Positions 21,304 to 31,767 of a stretch of 64,000 bases of DNA are shown in pieces. Source of the stretch: Eremothecium cymbalariae DBVPG#7215 (taxonomy: Eukaryota > Ascomycota > Saccharomycetes > Saccharomycetales > Saccharomycetaceae); contig NC_016452.1 in assembly GCF_000235365.1 (NCBI RefSeq), positions 1,412,001 through 1,476,000 of the forward strand, read 5' to 3'. How positions within the stretch are numbered: position 1 is the stretch's first letter; every line of letters starts with the position of its first letter. The translations under genes and the position numbers were made by a program. The notes beneath the pieces were generated by a model. The model was not told the DNA's origin and searched no databases. It saw only the letters and a program-made list of their open reading frames with translations.

Positions 21304-24300
21304 TTATTCTGATAATATATCAAATAATTCCTCGATCTCTGGATCCCTGTCATTAAGTGTCTTCAAGGTTCTGTATTCCCAAGATGTATTGTTGACGCTT
21401 TCAGCTACTTCTTCGGTGACAGTAATTGTACGTTTAATTCTTTCAATTTCATTTGAATCTTTAACCAAAACTTTTGTTCTCCTGTGTTCTTTAATGTCAG
21501 GAGTGTGTCCAATACTCATTCCAACTTTGACAAGCGTCTCGATAGTTTCCTCGGAGTTCTTGACCAAATCAGAATCTAGGACGGTATTTTTAGTAGGAAT
21601 TATTAGAAGGACCGTAGACCCACCAAACTTGAAGTAACCCAATTCTTGCCCTCTTTCTACTCTATCACCTGGTTTACACGTGAGTATTATTGAACCAACC
21701 ATCATTGCACCCACAGGAATAAAGAGTATAGTACCGAATTCCTCCGATTCAATTGGAAGTACAATTCGTACATTTTCACCGAAAACGTCTAATTCAGTAC
21801 GAACAGCCATTGGATTGACTGTGTAATATTCACCACTAATATATTTGGGTTCACCAATAACACCATTGCAAGGGGAATGAAATCGATGATAATCCTGTGG
21901 TGCTAATCGAAAGATACAGACCCTGCAAGAGCGCTCATCATAACCTTCAGGCATCTGTCCGCCAGTCAACTTTTTTAATGTAAAAGTTCTGCCTTTAATC
22001 CAGATTTCCTTCGATTGGTTAATAGTTGAGAATACGGTACAACGGGAATCGGCTGGCGATAATAGAACTTTCGGATTTGGTGATTCGGGAGGTCTGCTTC
22101 CAGGTTTCAATTGTCTGTAAAAAAATTCATTAAACGTCTTGAATTCCGTTGCCAAACATTGAGACATGTCTAAAGAGTGAAACCTGATAAAAGATTCAAT
22201 TTCTTTAACTGAGCTAGGTCTATCGAATTTCTTGCCCTGCTTATTTGTTACAGAACGCAAAAGGGATCTAAACTTTTTAGACTGCTTTCCTTTAGCATTG
22301 TAGATAATTCTAATTCCCAATTTAACGTAAGCACTGATTTTCTCTTCAATTACTATGCCTGTATCCCTATCTTGCACCAAAATGTTTGCATTATTAGAGC
22401 CCAAGGCATACTTACCATACGTTAGTTTTATTAATAATTTTGAAAACCATCTTTTTGAGGCAAAATCAGACGATACGTAGGAAGCCTTTAATAACCTTTT
22501 GTCTTTCGAGTTGCAAATCGCAAAATGGGTTATCAAATCATTCTCAGCGTTCAGCTTAGAATTCTGAAAGTTTTTGGTTCTTTTTACCTGCTTGAAACAT
22601 AGTGGGCATTTACGGACACGTCTGAACACACTACTGTGTTTCCACTTTTGCAACTGATCAACGACAACGTCCTTTAACAGTCTATCCTGGGACCATGGTG
22701 ACTTGCCGGACCGGTAAAAAAACTCATTTACCTCATCATCACTGAAATTACCTAGACTGTCTAGCAATAAGGTTAGCTGAATCACATCAAAGCTCTCCAA
22801 TTGTGAAGAGGAATTGACAACCTGTTCCCAAAATTTTTTTTTCAAAAGTTGGTACGAATAGTAGCTTATTTTTACGAATAACTTAGGTTCTTCTGCCATA
22901 TGAAATGAGTCACCTTTCAACATCAGGGGTATAACCAACTCAAAATCACATGAACCATCGCTTGATTTTTTGGAATCGATAACCTGGGTCAATGGGATGC
23001 TAGCGTCTGCAACCCGGTCGTGAAACGAAAAGGAATCTTTATCAAGAACTTTAAAATCTAAATCAAAATGTACTTCGTTTGGATATATTTCAAATGCAGC
23101 TCTTTCATCGTATTCGGGATTTAAGGTGTGCTTTCTCCATGAGGTCTTAAAGACTTTTCTACCAAAGCTTATGATGACGAAAGGATCCATATCAAACGTT
23201 GTAGAAAATTTATTTTTCAGTGGAGGCAGATTGGTAATCTTAATGATATCCAAGAGGGCAACACCCACTGCATGTGTCTTCTTAGAAACCTCAAATCCAG
23301 AGTTTCTACCTCTCAAATTATAAAGATTATGTTTGCGTCTAGACATTGGCATGACATCTATTCCTTCGTCACTAGAGTGACTATGAGTAGGCATGACTGC
23401 TGGGCTTTCGGACACTTCTGTGACTGGCGTAGTTGACATCTCCGGGATAAAAGGAAAGGTATCTGATGAAGCATTTACTTGATTATAATCATTCAAAATT
23501 GACAGCGTAGTCTTGCTATCAGTATTAGAATCTGCGTTCTGCCCTTCATAGAATAGGTCATTCAGATACAGCCAATCTTGATCATCTACAGCTTCTTCGT
23601 AATCCTCTTCAAAGTCTTCTGTATTACATGCTATCATTGAATGCGTGACTATATCATCATAGTCGGTGAAATCTGAAAGTGATGAAGATGAATAAGATGA
23701 AAAGTCTACAATATTATTATCGTCCTCTGCATAATCACCTTCATTGTTTTGAGGTACATTTTCACCCAGCAATTCAATTTCTTGCTCACGTCGGGTCTTC
23801 CTTGCAAGCAACGTGTCCGTCAAGTTGTTTCTCCATTCGTTAAATACAGTCATTGTCGGAGGACCCCTACTTGAGGAACTTAGACTGAACGAGACTTGCA
23901 CCTCACCAGCCTTATATTCTTGTCCCTTACCGCTATAGAATGGAAACCATTGGGGTGCCCGTTCCAACGTATACCCGCCGTTGCAATCCTTAAACAACTC
24001 CAAAAGAGAGAGTCTGGCTTCTCCAAGATACAAATACCGTCCTCTCTCCAAAGGCACACCGGCATCATTCTGTCGCCTTAACACATCGTCATACAATACC
24101 ACTCTCAAATATGTCGAAAAAGGCCTACTAGGCAATACCAACTTCAAACTCTGCTGCCAATAGGGAGTAGACGTATTTTTTAGCTTCTTGGTCCTATTAA
24201 ATACACCGTTGGTAATAATTAGACACAGCGGATTACAACAACTGCCATTCAAAGTATTTATCTTGGCACTAATAGCATCCACTTTCAACGTTAGCCGTGT

Positions 24301-24343
24301 CCGCTTGGCCCTTCGGCGCCTGCTAATAATACTTACCCCCCAT
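21304..24343 (-). CDS. PSD2: Phosphatidylserine decarboxylase 2, start codon out of frame by one G
   Basis: Psd2 converts phosphatidylserine to phosphatidylethanolamine in Golgi/vacuole/endosome membranes. Domains in order are an N-terminal C2 (about residues 17-160), an acidic linker, a second C2 (DMDPFVIISFGRKVFKTSWRKHTLNPEY), and the decarboxylase domain. The self-processing motif GGST lies near residue 905 (YFKFGGSTVLL), with YHRFHSPCNG before it. The long frame has no ATG at its 5' end: a TAG lies at 24357. The ATG at 24343 is followed by a G run (six G, 24336-24341) and is in frame only if one G is removed, giving MGVSIISRRRRAKR before LTLKV. That is the same number of residues before LK as in S. 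cerevisiae. About 1,013 residues against 1,138. Confidence 0.92.
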
Positions 24344-24890
24344 ATTTGTAGATACTATCGACTCAGAGCTTTTCCGTCTGAACCTCTTTTACTTACCCCG
24401 TTAATACTCTAACCTCCGTTCTGGTTTCATTGAAAAGTTCCAATATATCGCCTTTTTATATCGTCGATCTATATGCACGTCTTGGAAACCCTCTTACAAA
24501 TACCGAAATAGATTAATGACAAATACTGCTAATTAGCCTCCGAAAATCCTAAAATGCCTACTTCCTTCGAGCATTTTAAAACCAATGTGGATATTGTTGG
24601 TTTCTGCAGTTTAGGCGGTCGTTTTTCAATAGTAGCCACAAGATCCTGGAGGCTTTGGGGTATGGTGGAACACTTTCGTTACTGGTGTAACTTGCATAAT
24701 TTCGTTTCTTTTTATTTTTTGGAATATAGGGCTCTTTAAACACCTGAAAATTTCAGCTTAGGGTTTATTCATAAGGTAGGCTCATTCAAACGGGTGGTTA
24801 GATATTATATGCCGTCGTTGTAGATATATTTTAAGGTACTACCTTGTCCAGGGTTGCAAAGTGTGCAAATAGTCAATAAGGAAGTTTCAA
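24344..24890. other. PSD2/LSO2 divergent promoter region
   Basis: This 547-bp spacer separates divergent starts. It contains a second GTAAGT preceded by a G run (24394-24399, minus strand), but no branch site that would make it a credible intron. I see no gene. Confidence 0.5.
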
Positions 24891-25172
24891 ATGGGCAAAA
24901 GGTTTAGTGAGTCTGCAGCTAAGAAGATTGCTGGACAGGCTAGGAAGAGAGATCAAGAAGCGGCCAAGAATAGAGCAGAACGAGAACGGATTGAGGCAGA
25001 AGAGTTGTTGAAATGGGAGGAGGGAGCTCGGCAGCCAAATCAGAAGAAGCTTCTTGAGGAACAGAAACGACAGGAAAAGCTGCAAGCAAAAAAGGAGCGA
25101 GATGAGATGTTAGCAGCTGAGGAAGCGACGTTGGCGAAGGGGGGCAAAGGTAAAAAGAACGGTAAGAAATGA
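24891..25172 (+). CDS. LSO2: Lso2-type small ribosome-associated protein
   Basis: Lso1/Lso2 are small coiled-coil proteins. Lso2 binds idle ribosomes and helps them restart after starvation. This 93-residue protein starts MGKRFSESAAKKIAGQARKR and is an almost uninterrupted charged helix rich in Lys, Glu and Ala, ending in a basic GGKGKKNGKK tail. Length and start match Lso2 (92). Next to PSD2 it reproduces YGR169C-A/YGR170W. Confidence 0.88.
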   Translation: MGKRFSESAAKKIAGQARKRDQEAAKNRAERERIEAEELLKWEEGARQPNQKKLLEEQKRQEKLQAKKERDEMLAAEEATLAKGGKGKKNGKK

Positions 25173-25438
25173 TGTATATTTGTTGGCGACATTTCTACGG
25201 TTGCTCGACCACCTCTTTTTGTGTTTACATTGAGGCATGTCATCACTGAGCAGCGATTGCATTCTAGATCTTTATCGCGAATCTTGTACTGTTTTCTTTT
25301 AATGATAGAGCGGTTTTGTCTGGCAGTTGCTGGTATTCTCACCCAGCAAATGTTAAGCTGCATAAACTATATACCTGTATATGTGCTTTTGAATCGCTTT
25401 AATAAAGTTAGAATACTAAGCATCAATCTATGTGTAGG

Positions 25439-26422
25439 CTAGTTATGTTCAATAAGATGATACTTGTATGGTATCTCAAGTTTACTTAAATCACGGTTTA
25501 ACTTTGAGAGGTTCAAGTTGGAATTGGCATTATCCACCCAATTTCGGGCCCCTTTATCAATCAGTAACTTGTCCCAATTCAAGTTTGCTACATGTCGTAC
25601 ACTACATTTGACCTCATCGACAAAATTGTCATTGGTGTGACAATCTGGAAATATTTTTATTTTATAGTGGTAAACACCGTCCTTGGATACACCTTCTTTG
25701 GGACGCCCTTTACTGTCTAATATATCAGATATGACCAGGCTAGAAATATCTGGTACAACTTCAATCCCCTTCGGAAGATATATCTTAGCCATCACAGCTT
25801 CAGGACCTCTCAGGTTACACCACTCACTTAGAAATGAGCGCCGTAGTTCTTTACGTATCTTTACACGTAGGTACGACCAATCTTTAGGTACCAACGAACC
25901 ACGACTTTGCAATAAGCCTCCTACTTCAAGCAGCCTAGCCTTCATCTCATTGCTTTTGAAAACACCTAGTCTTTCATGGATGCTAGCTGTTGCACTTGTA
26001 ACGTTTGCATTAAGAAGATACTCGGATGGGTACGTTATATGAATGGCAGGTTTACTCTTGCGAGCAAGTGCCAGGAAGTGGGTTGGTGGATAGTATAGTA
26101 GAGAAAAGTAGGGACAGTCGAATACTCTCGCATTTGAATTTGAGTTCTTATTTTCAAAATGGTACCCAGTCACCGAATACAATATACCTTTAAGATTCAT
26201 AAGCCCCTCATCAATATCATAATGATTCTTCTTTTTATCATGTAAAAGCAAATTTTCTCTTATCAAATTTGTATCGAAGTTGTATTGTAACTTTACATCA
26301 CCATCATTACCTAAACAAACCTTATGCACGACTGACAATGTTGAATCACACACAGGCCCACATATCCTAGCCGCAACATGCTCCATCCCAGAAAGTTGTT
26401 TCAAAGCCAGCTTGGGTGGCAT
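25439..26422 (-). CDS. Conserved-looking protein of unknown function
   Basis: I do not recognise this 327-residue protein with confidence. The start is the ATG at 26422 (MPPKLALKQLSGMEHVAAR). The open frame extends one codon further, to a GTG. There is no clear transmembrane segment. It has an N-terminus with an amphipathic basic pattern, a central basic stretch (KDWSYLRVKIRKELRRSF) and a Cys-poor C-terminus. Its place in a YGR168-171/YJR003-006 block would suit MRX12 (YJR003C) or its relative PET130, both tied to mitochondrial function, but that is synteny-based inference only. PUS6 and PEX35, which lie here in S. cerevisiae, are not this gene: no membrane spans or pseudouridine synthase motifs are seen. 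Confidence 0.75.
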   Translation of the reverse strand: MPPKLALKQLSGMEHVAARICGPVCDSTLSVVHKVCLGNDGDVKLQYNFDTNLIRENLLLHDKKKNHYDIDEGLMNLKGILYSVTGYHFENKNSNSNARVFDCPYFSLLYYPPTHFLALARKSKPAIHITYPSEYLLNANVTSATASIHERLGVFKSNEMKARLLEVGGLLQSRGSLVPKDWSYLRVKIRKELRRSFLSEWCNLRGPEAVMAKIYLPKGIEVVPDISSLVISDILDSKGRPKEGVSKDGVYHYKIKIFPDCHTNDNFVDEVKCSVRHVANLNWDKLLIDKGARNWVDNANSNLNLSKLNRDLSKLEIPYKYHLIEHN

Positions 26423-26491
26423 CACACCTTGATAATGTATATAACAGCACGAGGTCTAAACTTGGTAAGTCAGTACGCAGTAGATGCCTAG

Positions 26492-26513
26492 ATGATGATG
26501 ATGATGATGATAA
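26492..26513. repeat. GAT trinucleotide microsatellite
   Basis: About seven GAT units (plus strand) lie about 70-90 bp upstream of the ATG of the unknown gene at 26422, in its presumed 5' leader or promoter. Confidence 0.8.
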
Positions 26514-26707
26514 ATTATCGTTATTTCGACGACGCGCATGAAATGTCGAGCAGCTAATCACCAAATTTATATATGGAACTAAAATTTAAACTACATATAT
26601 ATATTTAAAAAGCATGTGTGTCCGGCATACCCTGGATAGTATGAAACTTACTGTATTCAATAACTACATAGCTGTCATATATTTCAGTATAATTAAGCTC
26701 ATTGACG

Positions 26708-27232
26708 CTACTTTTTTTCGCCAATTGTGATCTTTTTAACGGACCCAGCACTGTCATCAGCGGACAACTTGGGAATAGTCAAAACCAATACTCCATTCTC
26801 ATAACTCCCAGAGATTTTCTCAACATCAATTCCAGGCCTCTCAGGGAACTCTAAAGCACGACGGAAACTACCAGTAGCACGCTCCTTCAAAAGCCAGTTG
26901 CTCGTTCCCTCCTCGGCCTCTTTAATTGGTATTTCCCCAGAAATAATTATTTCATTGTTCGCACTATGGTATTCCACATTGATGTCCTCCTTTGAAAGCA
27001 TTCCTGGAACTGACACATTGACCTCGTACTTCTCATGATATTCCATCATGTCAACAGGCGGAACAAGACCAGTATCCTCCAAGGGCCAGTTTCTTCCCAA
27101 TACCCTATTTTTGCCCGCCTTAATCAACGCACCTGTCGCTGGTCGTGCCACATTAACAAGCCTATTATTAAATGCGGCAACCTCATTATTAATCGCATCA
27201 AAGAACTCAAAAAATGGTGAACTAAGTGACAT
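26708..27232 (-). CDS. HSP26: HSP26-type small heat-shock protein
   Basis: This is an oligomeric ATP-independent holdase. It has 174 residues, with an N-terminal MSLSSPFFEFFDAINNEV start like Hsp26 and an alpha-crystallin domain at about 60-160 (VDMMEYHEKYEVNVSVPGM, ISGEIP, GSFRRALEFPERPGIDVEKISGSYENGVLVLTIPK), ending in a short acidic-basic tail. It is shorter than the 214 residues of S. cerevisiae Hsp26, mainly in the region before the crystallin domain. Hsp42 is much larger, so Hsp26 fits better. The upstream region carries a heat-shock-element-like sequence and a CCCCT stress element. Confidence 0.93.
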   Translation of the reverse strand: MSLSSPFFEFFDAINNEVAAFNNRLVNVARPATGALIKAGKNRVLGRNWPLEDTGLVPPVDMMEYHEKYEVNVSVPGMLSKEDINVEYHSANNEIIISGEIPIKEAEEGTSNWLLKERATGSFRRALEFPERPGIDVEKISGSYENGVLVLTIPKLSADDSAGSVKKITIGEKK

Positions 27233-27369
27233 ACTTAATTAACACTCTAAGACTCTTGTTTTTGTTTCTTATTACCCAAATATGCTTCCTACTGTATAAA
27301 ATTCCACAAATACAGCTCTATATAGTTGTGGCCTGCCGCAAGTAAAATCCTGTATAGAGACTACATAGC

Positions 27370-27371
<2 letters not shown>

Positions 27372-27401
<30 letters not shown>
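27372..27401. repeat. (AT)15 dinucleotide repeat
   Basis: Thirty bases of perfect AT alternation lie about 140-170 bp upstream of the HSP26 ATG. In this position it may act as an open, TATA-rich promoter segment. Confidence 0.9.
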
Positions 27402-27404
<3 letters not shown>

Positions 27405-27829
27405 CGTGTATACTAATAAATATCATTATATAAAACAAATTAAAACCCCAACCAAAAACCTTTTTACGTCCGTCGCCTACAGCCATAGCTAGCAAACTAC
27501 TTTATTGTGTCAACCCCACCTCTGTCCATACACCGTCTCAGAAACTAAACATCCAATGCCTTGCCACGACTACCAACGCACACTACTACCTAATTCCTAT
27601 ATCCAATATATCAACGCCATCACTGCGCTCTTGACCCCCTAAATCATCACGCTTCGCGGGCCCTTTAGTTCCTCTGCCCAGACTATCATGCTTGCAGAGA
27701 TAGGCCTGGAATTTCTTCTCCGTCAGACAGGTGTCTGCATGGCCAAACGCTGCGATGATGCGATTACAGCAGAATATACTAAACTCACGCCTTGAAATGT
27801 GTCAAAAAGCAGTGAACGTAACGCACCCG

Positions 27830-27848
27830 TTCTGGAAACGTCCGGGAA
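27830..27848. promoter_or_regulatory. Candidate heat-shock element upstream of HSP26
   Basis: The sequence TTCTGGAAACGTCCGGGAA contains TTC-nn-GAA followed by a one-base variant TCC-nn-GAA, a gapped Hsf1 site. It lies about 600 bp upstream of the HSP26 ATG, farther than usual, so the link is tentative. Confidence 0.35.
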
Positions 27849-28037
27849 ACAAACGGGAAACCCTCTATTACCCGGCCACAACCCGCCCAGGAACTACTCA
27901 CGGCATGTATGTAAATCTCAGGCATCTCGAGGCCTGCTACCTTTGCAATGCATGCAAGCAACTGCGATAGAGCCTCAAAGACAACCAATAGAGCATCAGA
28001 CAAAATAAGAATGTGGGCATTGCTGAAAAGACAGTCG

Positions 28038-28068
28038 GCAGTGGCAGCGGCTTCGCCGCTGCCACTGC
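28038..28068. repeat. Perfect 14-bp GC-rich hairpin
   Basis: Left arm GCAGTGGCAGCGGC (28038-28051), loop TTC and right arm GCCGCTGCCACTGC (28055-28068) are perfectly complementary. It sits in the GC-rich island of the HSP26/AAP1 spacer. No T run follows, so a bacterial-style terminator is not implied. Confidence 0.85.
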
Positions 28069-28811
28069 TGCGTGTCTTTGGAGCGTCCGTGGTCCTCTTC
28101 AGAGCTTCGCTCGGCGCCGCTGCTGCCACCAGACCCGGCCCTCTGACACGCAGTCAGTATCGTCCGCTGAGCTCCGGCGCAGTCTGCCGCTGCATGCCAT
28201 CTCACCACTCGTCTGCTGGGTCTACGAACAGGTATGTTTTATGTGTCACGTGACCATTGGCCGTTCTCGTCCATAGGAACAAACTCCACCCTCCAGATGA
28301 AAGAAACCGGTGTCAAATCAAACACAGTTGCGAACCAAGACGGTTCCCAGGACCGTTCAGACTCCTCCCGCTGACCCTCAACCATAGAGCGGGAAAGAGG
28401 AATATTAAACAAGACTTTCCAAGAAACGCTTGACCAACAACCAAGGGGCAATTTTTTATTCTGCCAATTCCTCCTTTTCGGGTAACTCTATGTAAAAACT
28501 TTGCTAAACTGTAGAAGACGGAAATACGAGTCGAAACGAACCGTGCGAGGCTCGACCGACCAGACGCTGCAGAGAAACACGTCCCTTCAGTTTGCTACGT
28601 GCTCGTTTTATCTGTTTGTGATCTGCAAGTGTGGATGGAAGTAGAATAAAAATTGGCATTTATTTCCTTTAACTTTTTTCTTTCCTTCTCCTACCCACCT
28701 TTCTTTTATCAGAGTTTTGTTTTATATAGCGACGATAGCAGGCGTATAAACACTAAAAAGGTTGTTGTCACAGGTACTAACAACAAGAGAAGTGCTTCTA
28801 GTAGAGTTAAG

Positions 28812-31427
28812 ATGGTTTCAAAAAGTGGAAACGAAGGTTTGGAGCGTGAAATACTTCCAGGCAATGTAGTTCCTTTGCATTATGATTTGCGTATGGAGCC
28901 TAACTTTGAGAAGTTTACATTTGAGGGGCAGGTTGGTATAGACTTGAAGGTTGTTGATGAAAGTGTCCATTCTGTTGAATTGAATAACACTGATCTAGAG
29001 ATTCATGAGGCGACAATTGGTGATACAGCAGCTTCGTTTATTGAGTATAACGAAGATTTACAGCGGGCGAAATTTACGTTTTCTGAGAAGGTTTTTAAAG
29101 GTAAGGGAAACGTGCGGTTGGAGCTCAAGTTCAGTGGGCATTTGAATGATAACATGGCCGGTTTTTACAGGGCCAAGTATGAGGATAAGCTTACTGGAGA
29201 GACGAAGTATATGGCAACGACCCAGATGGAGCCTACTGACGCGCGTCGTGCTTTCCCTTGTTTTGACGAGCCTAACTTGAAGGCCACTTTCGCTATAACC
29301 CTTGTTTCCGATCCGGTGTATACTCATTTGTCGAATATGGATGTGAAGAAGGAAGAAATATGTGAAGAAAGCAAGAAGAAATGGACGTTCTTTAACACAA
29401 CCCCTCTTATGTCCACGTACTTGGTTGCTTTTATTGTTTCTGAGTTGAGGTATGTTGAAAACAATGACTTCAGAATTCCTATCCGTGTGTATGCCACACC
29501 TGGTAACGAGCACGACGGCCAATATGCTGCAGACTTGACGGCCAGGACGTTGAAGTTCTTTGAGGACTCGTTTGGTATTAAGTATCCATTGCCTAAGTTA
29601 GACAACGTAGCTGTGCATGAGTTCAGCGCGGGTGCTATGGAAAACTGGGGGTTGGTTACTTACCGTGTTGTGGACTTGCTTTTAGACACTGAAAACTCGA
29701 CTTTGAGTCGTATCCAAAGAGTCGCAGAGGTCGTGCAGCACGAGTTAGCGCACCAATGGTTTGGCAACTTGGTAACCATGGACTGGTGGGAAGGTTTATG
29801 GTTAAACGAAGGTTTTGCGACTTGGATGTCGTGGTATTCTTGTAACGAATTCGAACCGGGATGGAAGGTTTGGGAAGAGTATATCCCAGACACCTTGCAG
29901 AGTGCCTTGGCTTTAGACGCTTTACGTTCCTCCCATCCAATTGAAGTTCCTGTTAAAAAGGCGGACGAGATCAATCAGATTTTTGATGCTATTTCTTACT
30001 CTAAAGGTTCTTCCTTGTTAAGAATGATTTCAAAGTGGTTAGGAGAGGAGGTCTTTGTCAAAGGGGTTTCTAATTATTTGAATAAGTTTAAGTATCGTAA
30101 TGCCAAGACTAGTGATTTGTGGGATTCCTTGTCTGAGGCATCTGGGAAAGACGTTCGCAATGTTATGGACATCTGGACCAAGAAAGTCGGATTTCCTGTT
30201 ATCATTGTTGAAGAGCTACCCGACGGTAAAGTTAAATTCACACAACACCGGTACTTGTCTACAGGTGATGTAAAGCCTGAAGAAGACGAAGTATTGTATC
30301 CAGTTTTCTTATCCTTAAAGACAAAGGATGGTGTGGACAATAATTTGGTTTTGAATGAGAGATCTATTACTATTGAACTGAAGGACACAGAATTTTTCAA
30401 GGTCAACACAGACCAAGCAGGTAACTACATTACTGCTTACCACGATGATAGATGGAAAACTTTATCCACGCAGGCTAACTTGTTGTCTGTTGAAGATCGT
30501 ACTGGTTTAGTTGCCGATGTAAAGTCATTGGCTTCTTCCGGATACACTTCCACAGCTAGCCTACTAGATTTGGTCACAGAGTGGAAGAATGAAACCTCTT
30601 TTGTTGTCTGGTCTCAAATGATCTCCAGTTTATCATCTTTGAAGTCTGCATGGCTCTTTGAACCGGATGAAACCAATGATGCTATTGACCAATTCTGCAG
30701 AGAACTAGTCGGACCAAAAGCCACTTCTTTGAGTTGGTCTTTTTCAGATGATGAGTCCTTTGCTTCTCAGCGTTTGAAAATAGAGTTGTTCTCAGCTGCA
30801 TGCTCATATAAGGTCCCCGAGGTTTACAATGCTGCTATTGAGATGTTTGACAGTTATATTGCTGGTGATAAGAAGGCTATCCATCCTTTAATCAAACCAA
30901 CAGTTTTCAATGCTGTGTCCAAGAAGGGGACCGAAGCCTATTATGAACAGCTTTACAAACTCTACTTGAATCCTGGTTCTAGTGATGAGAAATTGTCTGC
31001 ACTGCGTGCCTTGGGTAAGTTCGATGACCCTAAGTTAATTCAAAGGACTTTGGGATATTTATTGGACGGAACTGTCTTGACCCAAGATATTTATGTTCCT
31101 ATTCAGGGACTACGTACTCACAAAAAGGGTGCTCTTGCCGTGTGGAGCTGGTTACAAGAAAACTGGGATGAAGTGTCCAAAAAATTGCCTCCTGGACTTT
31201 CTATGCTAGGTTCTGTGGTTTCAATGTCCACAAACGGCTTTACCTCACTAGACAAGGTGAAAGATATTAAGGTATTCTTCGCTAACAAGTCCACTAAAGG
31301 TTTTGATCAAAGCTTGGCTCAGTCATTTGATAGTATCACTACTAAATATAACTGGGTCAGCAGAGAACGTGAAACTGTTTCCAAATATTTGAAAGACCAT
31401 GGTTATTTAAAGGATTCTAAATTGTAA
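28812..31427 (+). CDS. AAP1: M1 zinc aminopeptidase (AAP1/APE2)
   Basis: The enzyme removes N-terminal residues such as Arg, Lys, Leu and Ala from peptides. Its exopeptidase motif GAMENWG is near residue 274. The zinc site HELAHQW is near 310 and NEGFATW near 331, supplying the third ligand Glu. The ERAP1-like C-terminal domain follows. Start: the ATG at 28812 (MVSKSGNEGLER) gives 871 residues, close to Aap1 (856). The frame is open 53 codons further up but without an ATG. Ape2 has a longer leader that I do not see here. Proximity of a YHR045W-like gene supports AAP1 (YHR047C). One gene represents both duplicates. Confidence 0.95.
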   Translation: MVSKSGNEGLEREILPGNVVPLHYDLRMEPNFEKFTFEGQVGIDLKVVDESVHSVELNNTDLEIHEATIGDTAASFIEYNEDLQRAKFTFSEKVFKGKGNVRLELKFSGHLNDNMAGFYRAKYEDKLTGETKYMATTQMEPTDARRAFPCFDEPNLKATFAITLVSDPVYTHLSNMDVKKEEICEESKKKWTFFNTTPLMSTYLVAFIVSELRYVENNDFRIPIRVYATPGNEHDGQYAADLTARTLKFFEDSFGIKYPLPKLDNVAVHEFSAGAMENWGLVTYRVVDLLLDTENSTLSRIQRVAEVVQHELAHQWFGNLVTMDWWEGLWLNEGFATWMSWYSCNEFEPGWKVWEEYIPDTLQSALALDALRSSHPIEVPVKKADEINQIFDAISYSKGSSLLRMISKWLGEEVFVKGVSNYLNKFKYRNAKTSDLWDSLSEASGKDVRNVMDIWTKKVGFPVIIVEELPDGKVKFTQHRYLSTGDVKPEEDEVLYPVFLSLKTKDGVDNNLVLNERSITIELKDTEFFKVNTDQAGNYITAYHDDRWKTLSTQANLLSVEDRTGLVADVKSLASSGYTSTASLLDLVTEWKNETSFVVWSQMISSLSSLKSAWLFEPDETNDAIDQFCRELVGPKATSLSWSFSDDESFASQRLKIELFSAACSYKVPEVYNAAIEMFDSYIAGDKKAIHPLIKPTVFNAVSKKGTEAYYEQLYKLYLNPGSSDEKLSALRALGKFDDPKLIQRTLGYLLDGTVLTQDIYVPIQGLRTHKKGALAVWSWLQENWDEVSKKLPPGLSMLGSVVSMSTNGFTSLDKVKDIKVFFANKSTKGFDQSLAQSFDSITTKYNWVSRERETVSKYLKDHGYLKDSKL

Positions 31428-31767
31428 GCTTGATTTATCGGCATATACAGGGAGAACATTGAAAGTTTAGTCTCTATATTAGTTTTCGAAGTTAATAGAA
31501 CTCTAAAAACAGTTACATAAATTTTTAGTCAAGGCAATGCTTTTGAAAATCATGTCTTTCTCTATTTCATATTATTTCAAGGATTTTATATTTATAGTAC
31601 TATACTTGATTTTCAGGTTTTGAGAGCTGTCTCAATAAATTACTGTCCAAAGAAATGGAGTGAGGGGAGTATAAAAGCGATCAAAGTGTACCTATTATGA
31701 ATTTTATTGACAGCATAAGATGTCTCATTGTTGCTAAAAGTCATACATGTAGAACAATATCAATATG
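31428..31767. other. AAP1/YHR045W-like convergent spacer
   Basis: This 340-bp AT-rich spacer lies between convergent stops. I see no gene. INM1, which lies between the S. cerevisiae counterparts, is absent. Confidence 0.5.

Larger units (their letters stand above)
27233..28811. other. Long gene-free HSP26/AAP1 divergent region
   Basis: About 1.6 kb separate the two start codons, the longest gene-free stretch in the window. It holds an (AT)15 repeat, a stress-element CCCCT at 27636-27640, an HSE-like site, a GTCACGTGAC E-box near 28246, and a GC-rich island with a perfect hairpin. The open frames in the GC-rich part overlap on both strands, have no homology I recognise and lack consistent starts. 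Confidence 0.6.

Noticed and set aside
24331..24399. Two GTAAGT donors after G runs as a PSD2 intron
   Set aside because: No branch-site consensus or suitable acceptor. The upstream ATG frame closes quickly, so a one-base error fits better.
27785..28276. Several overlapping 70-114-codon frames in the GC-rich island
   Set aside because: Occur on both strands at once, as expected from GC-rich sequence with few stop codons.
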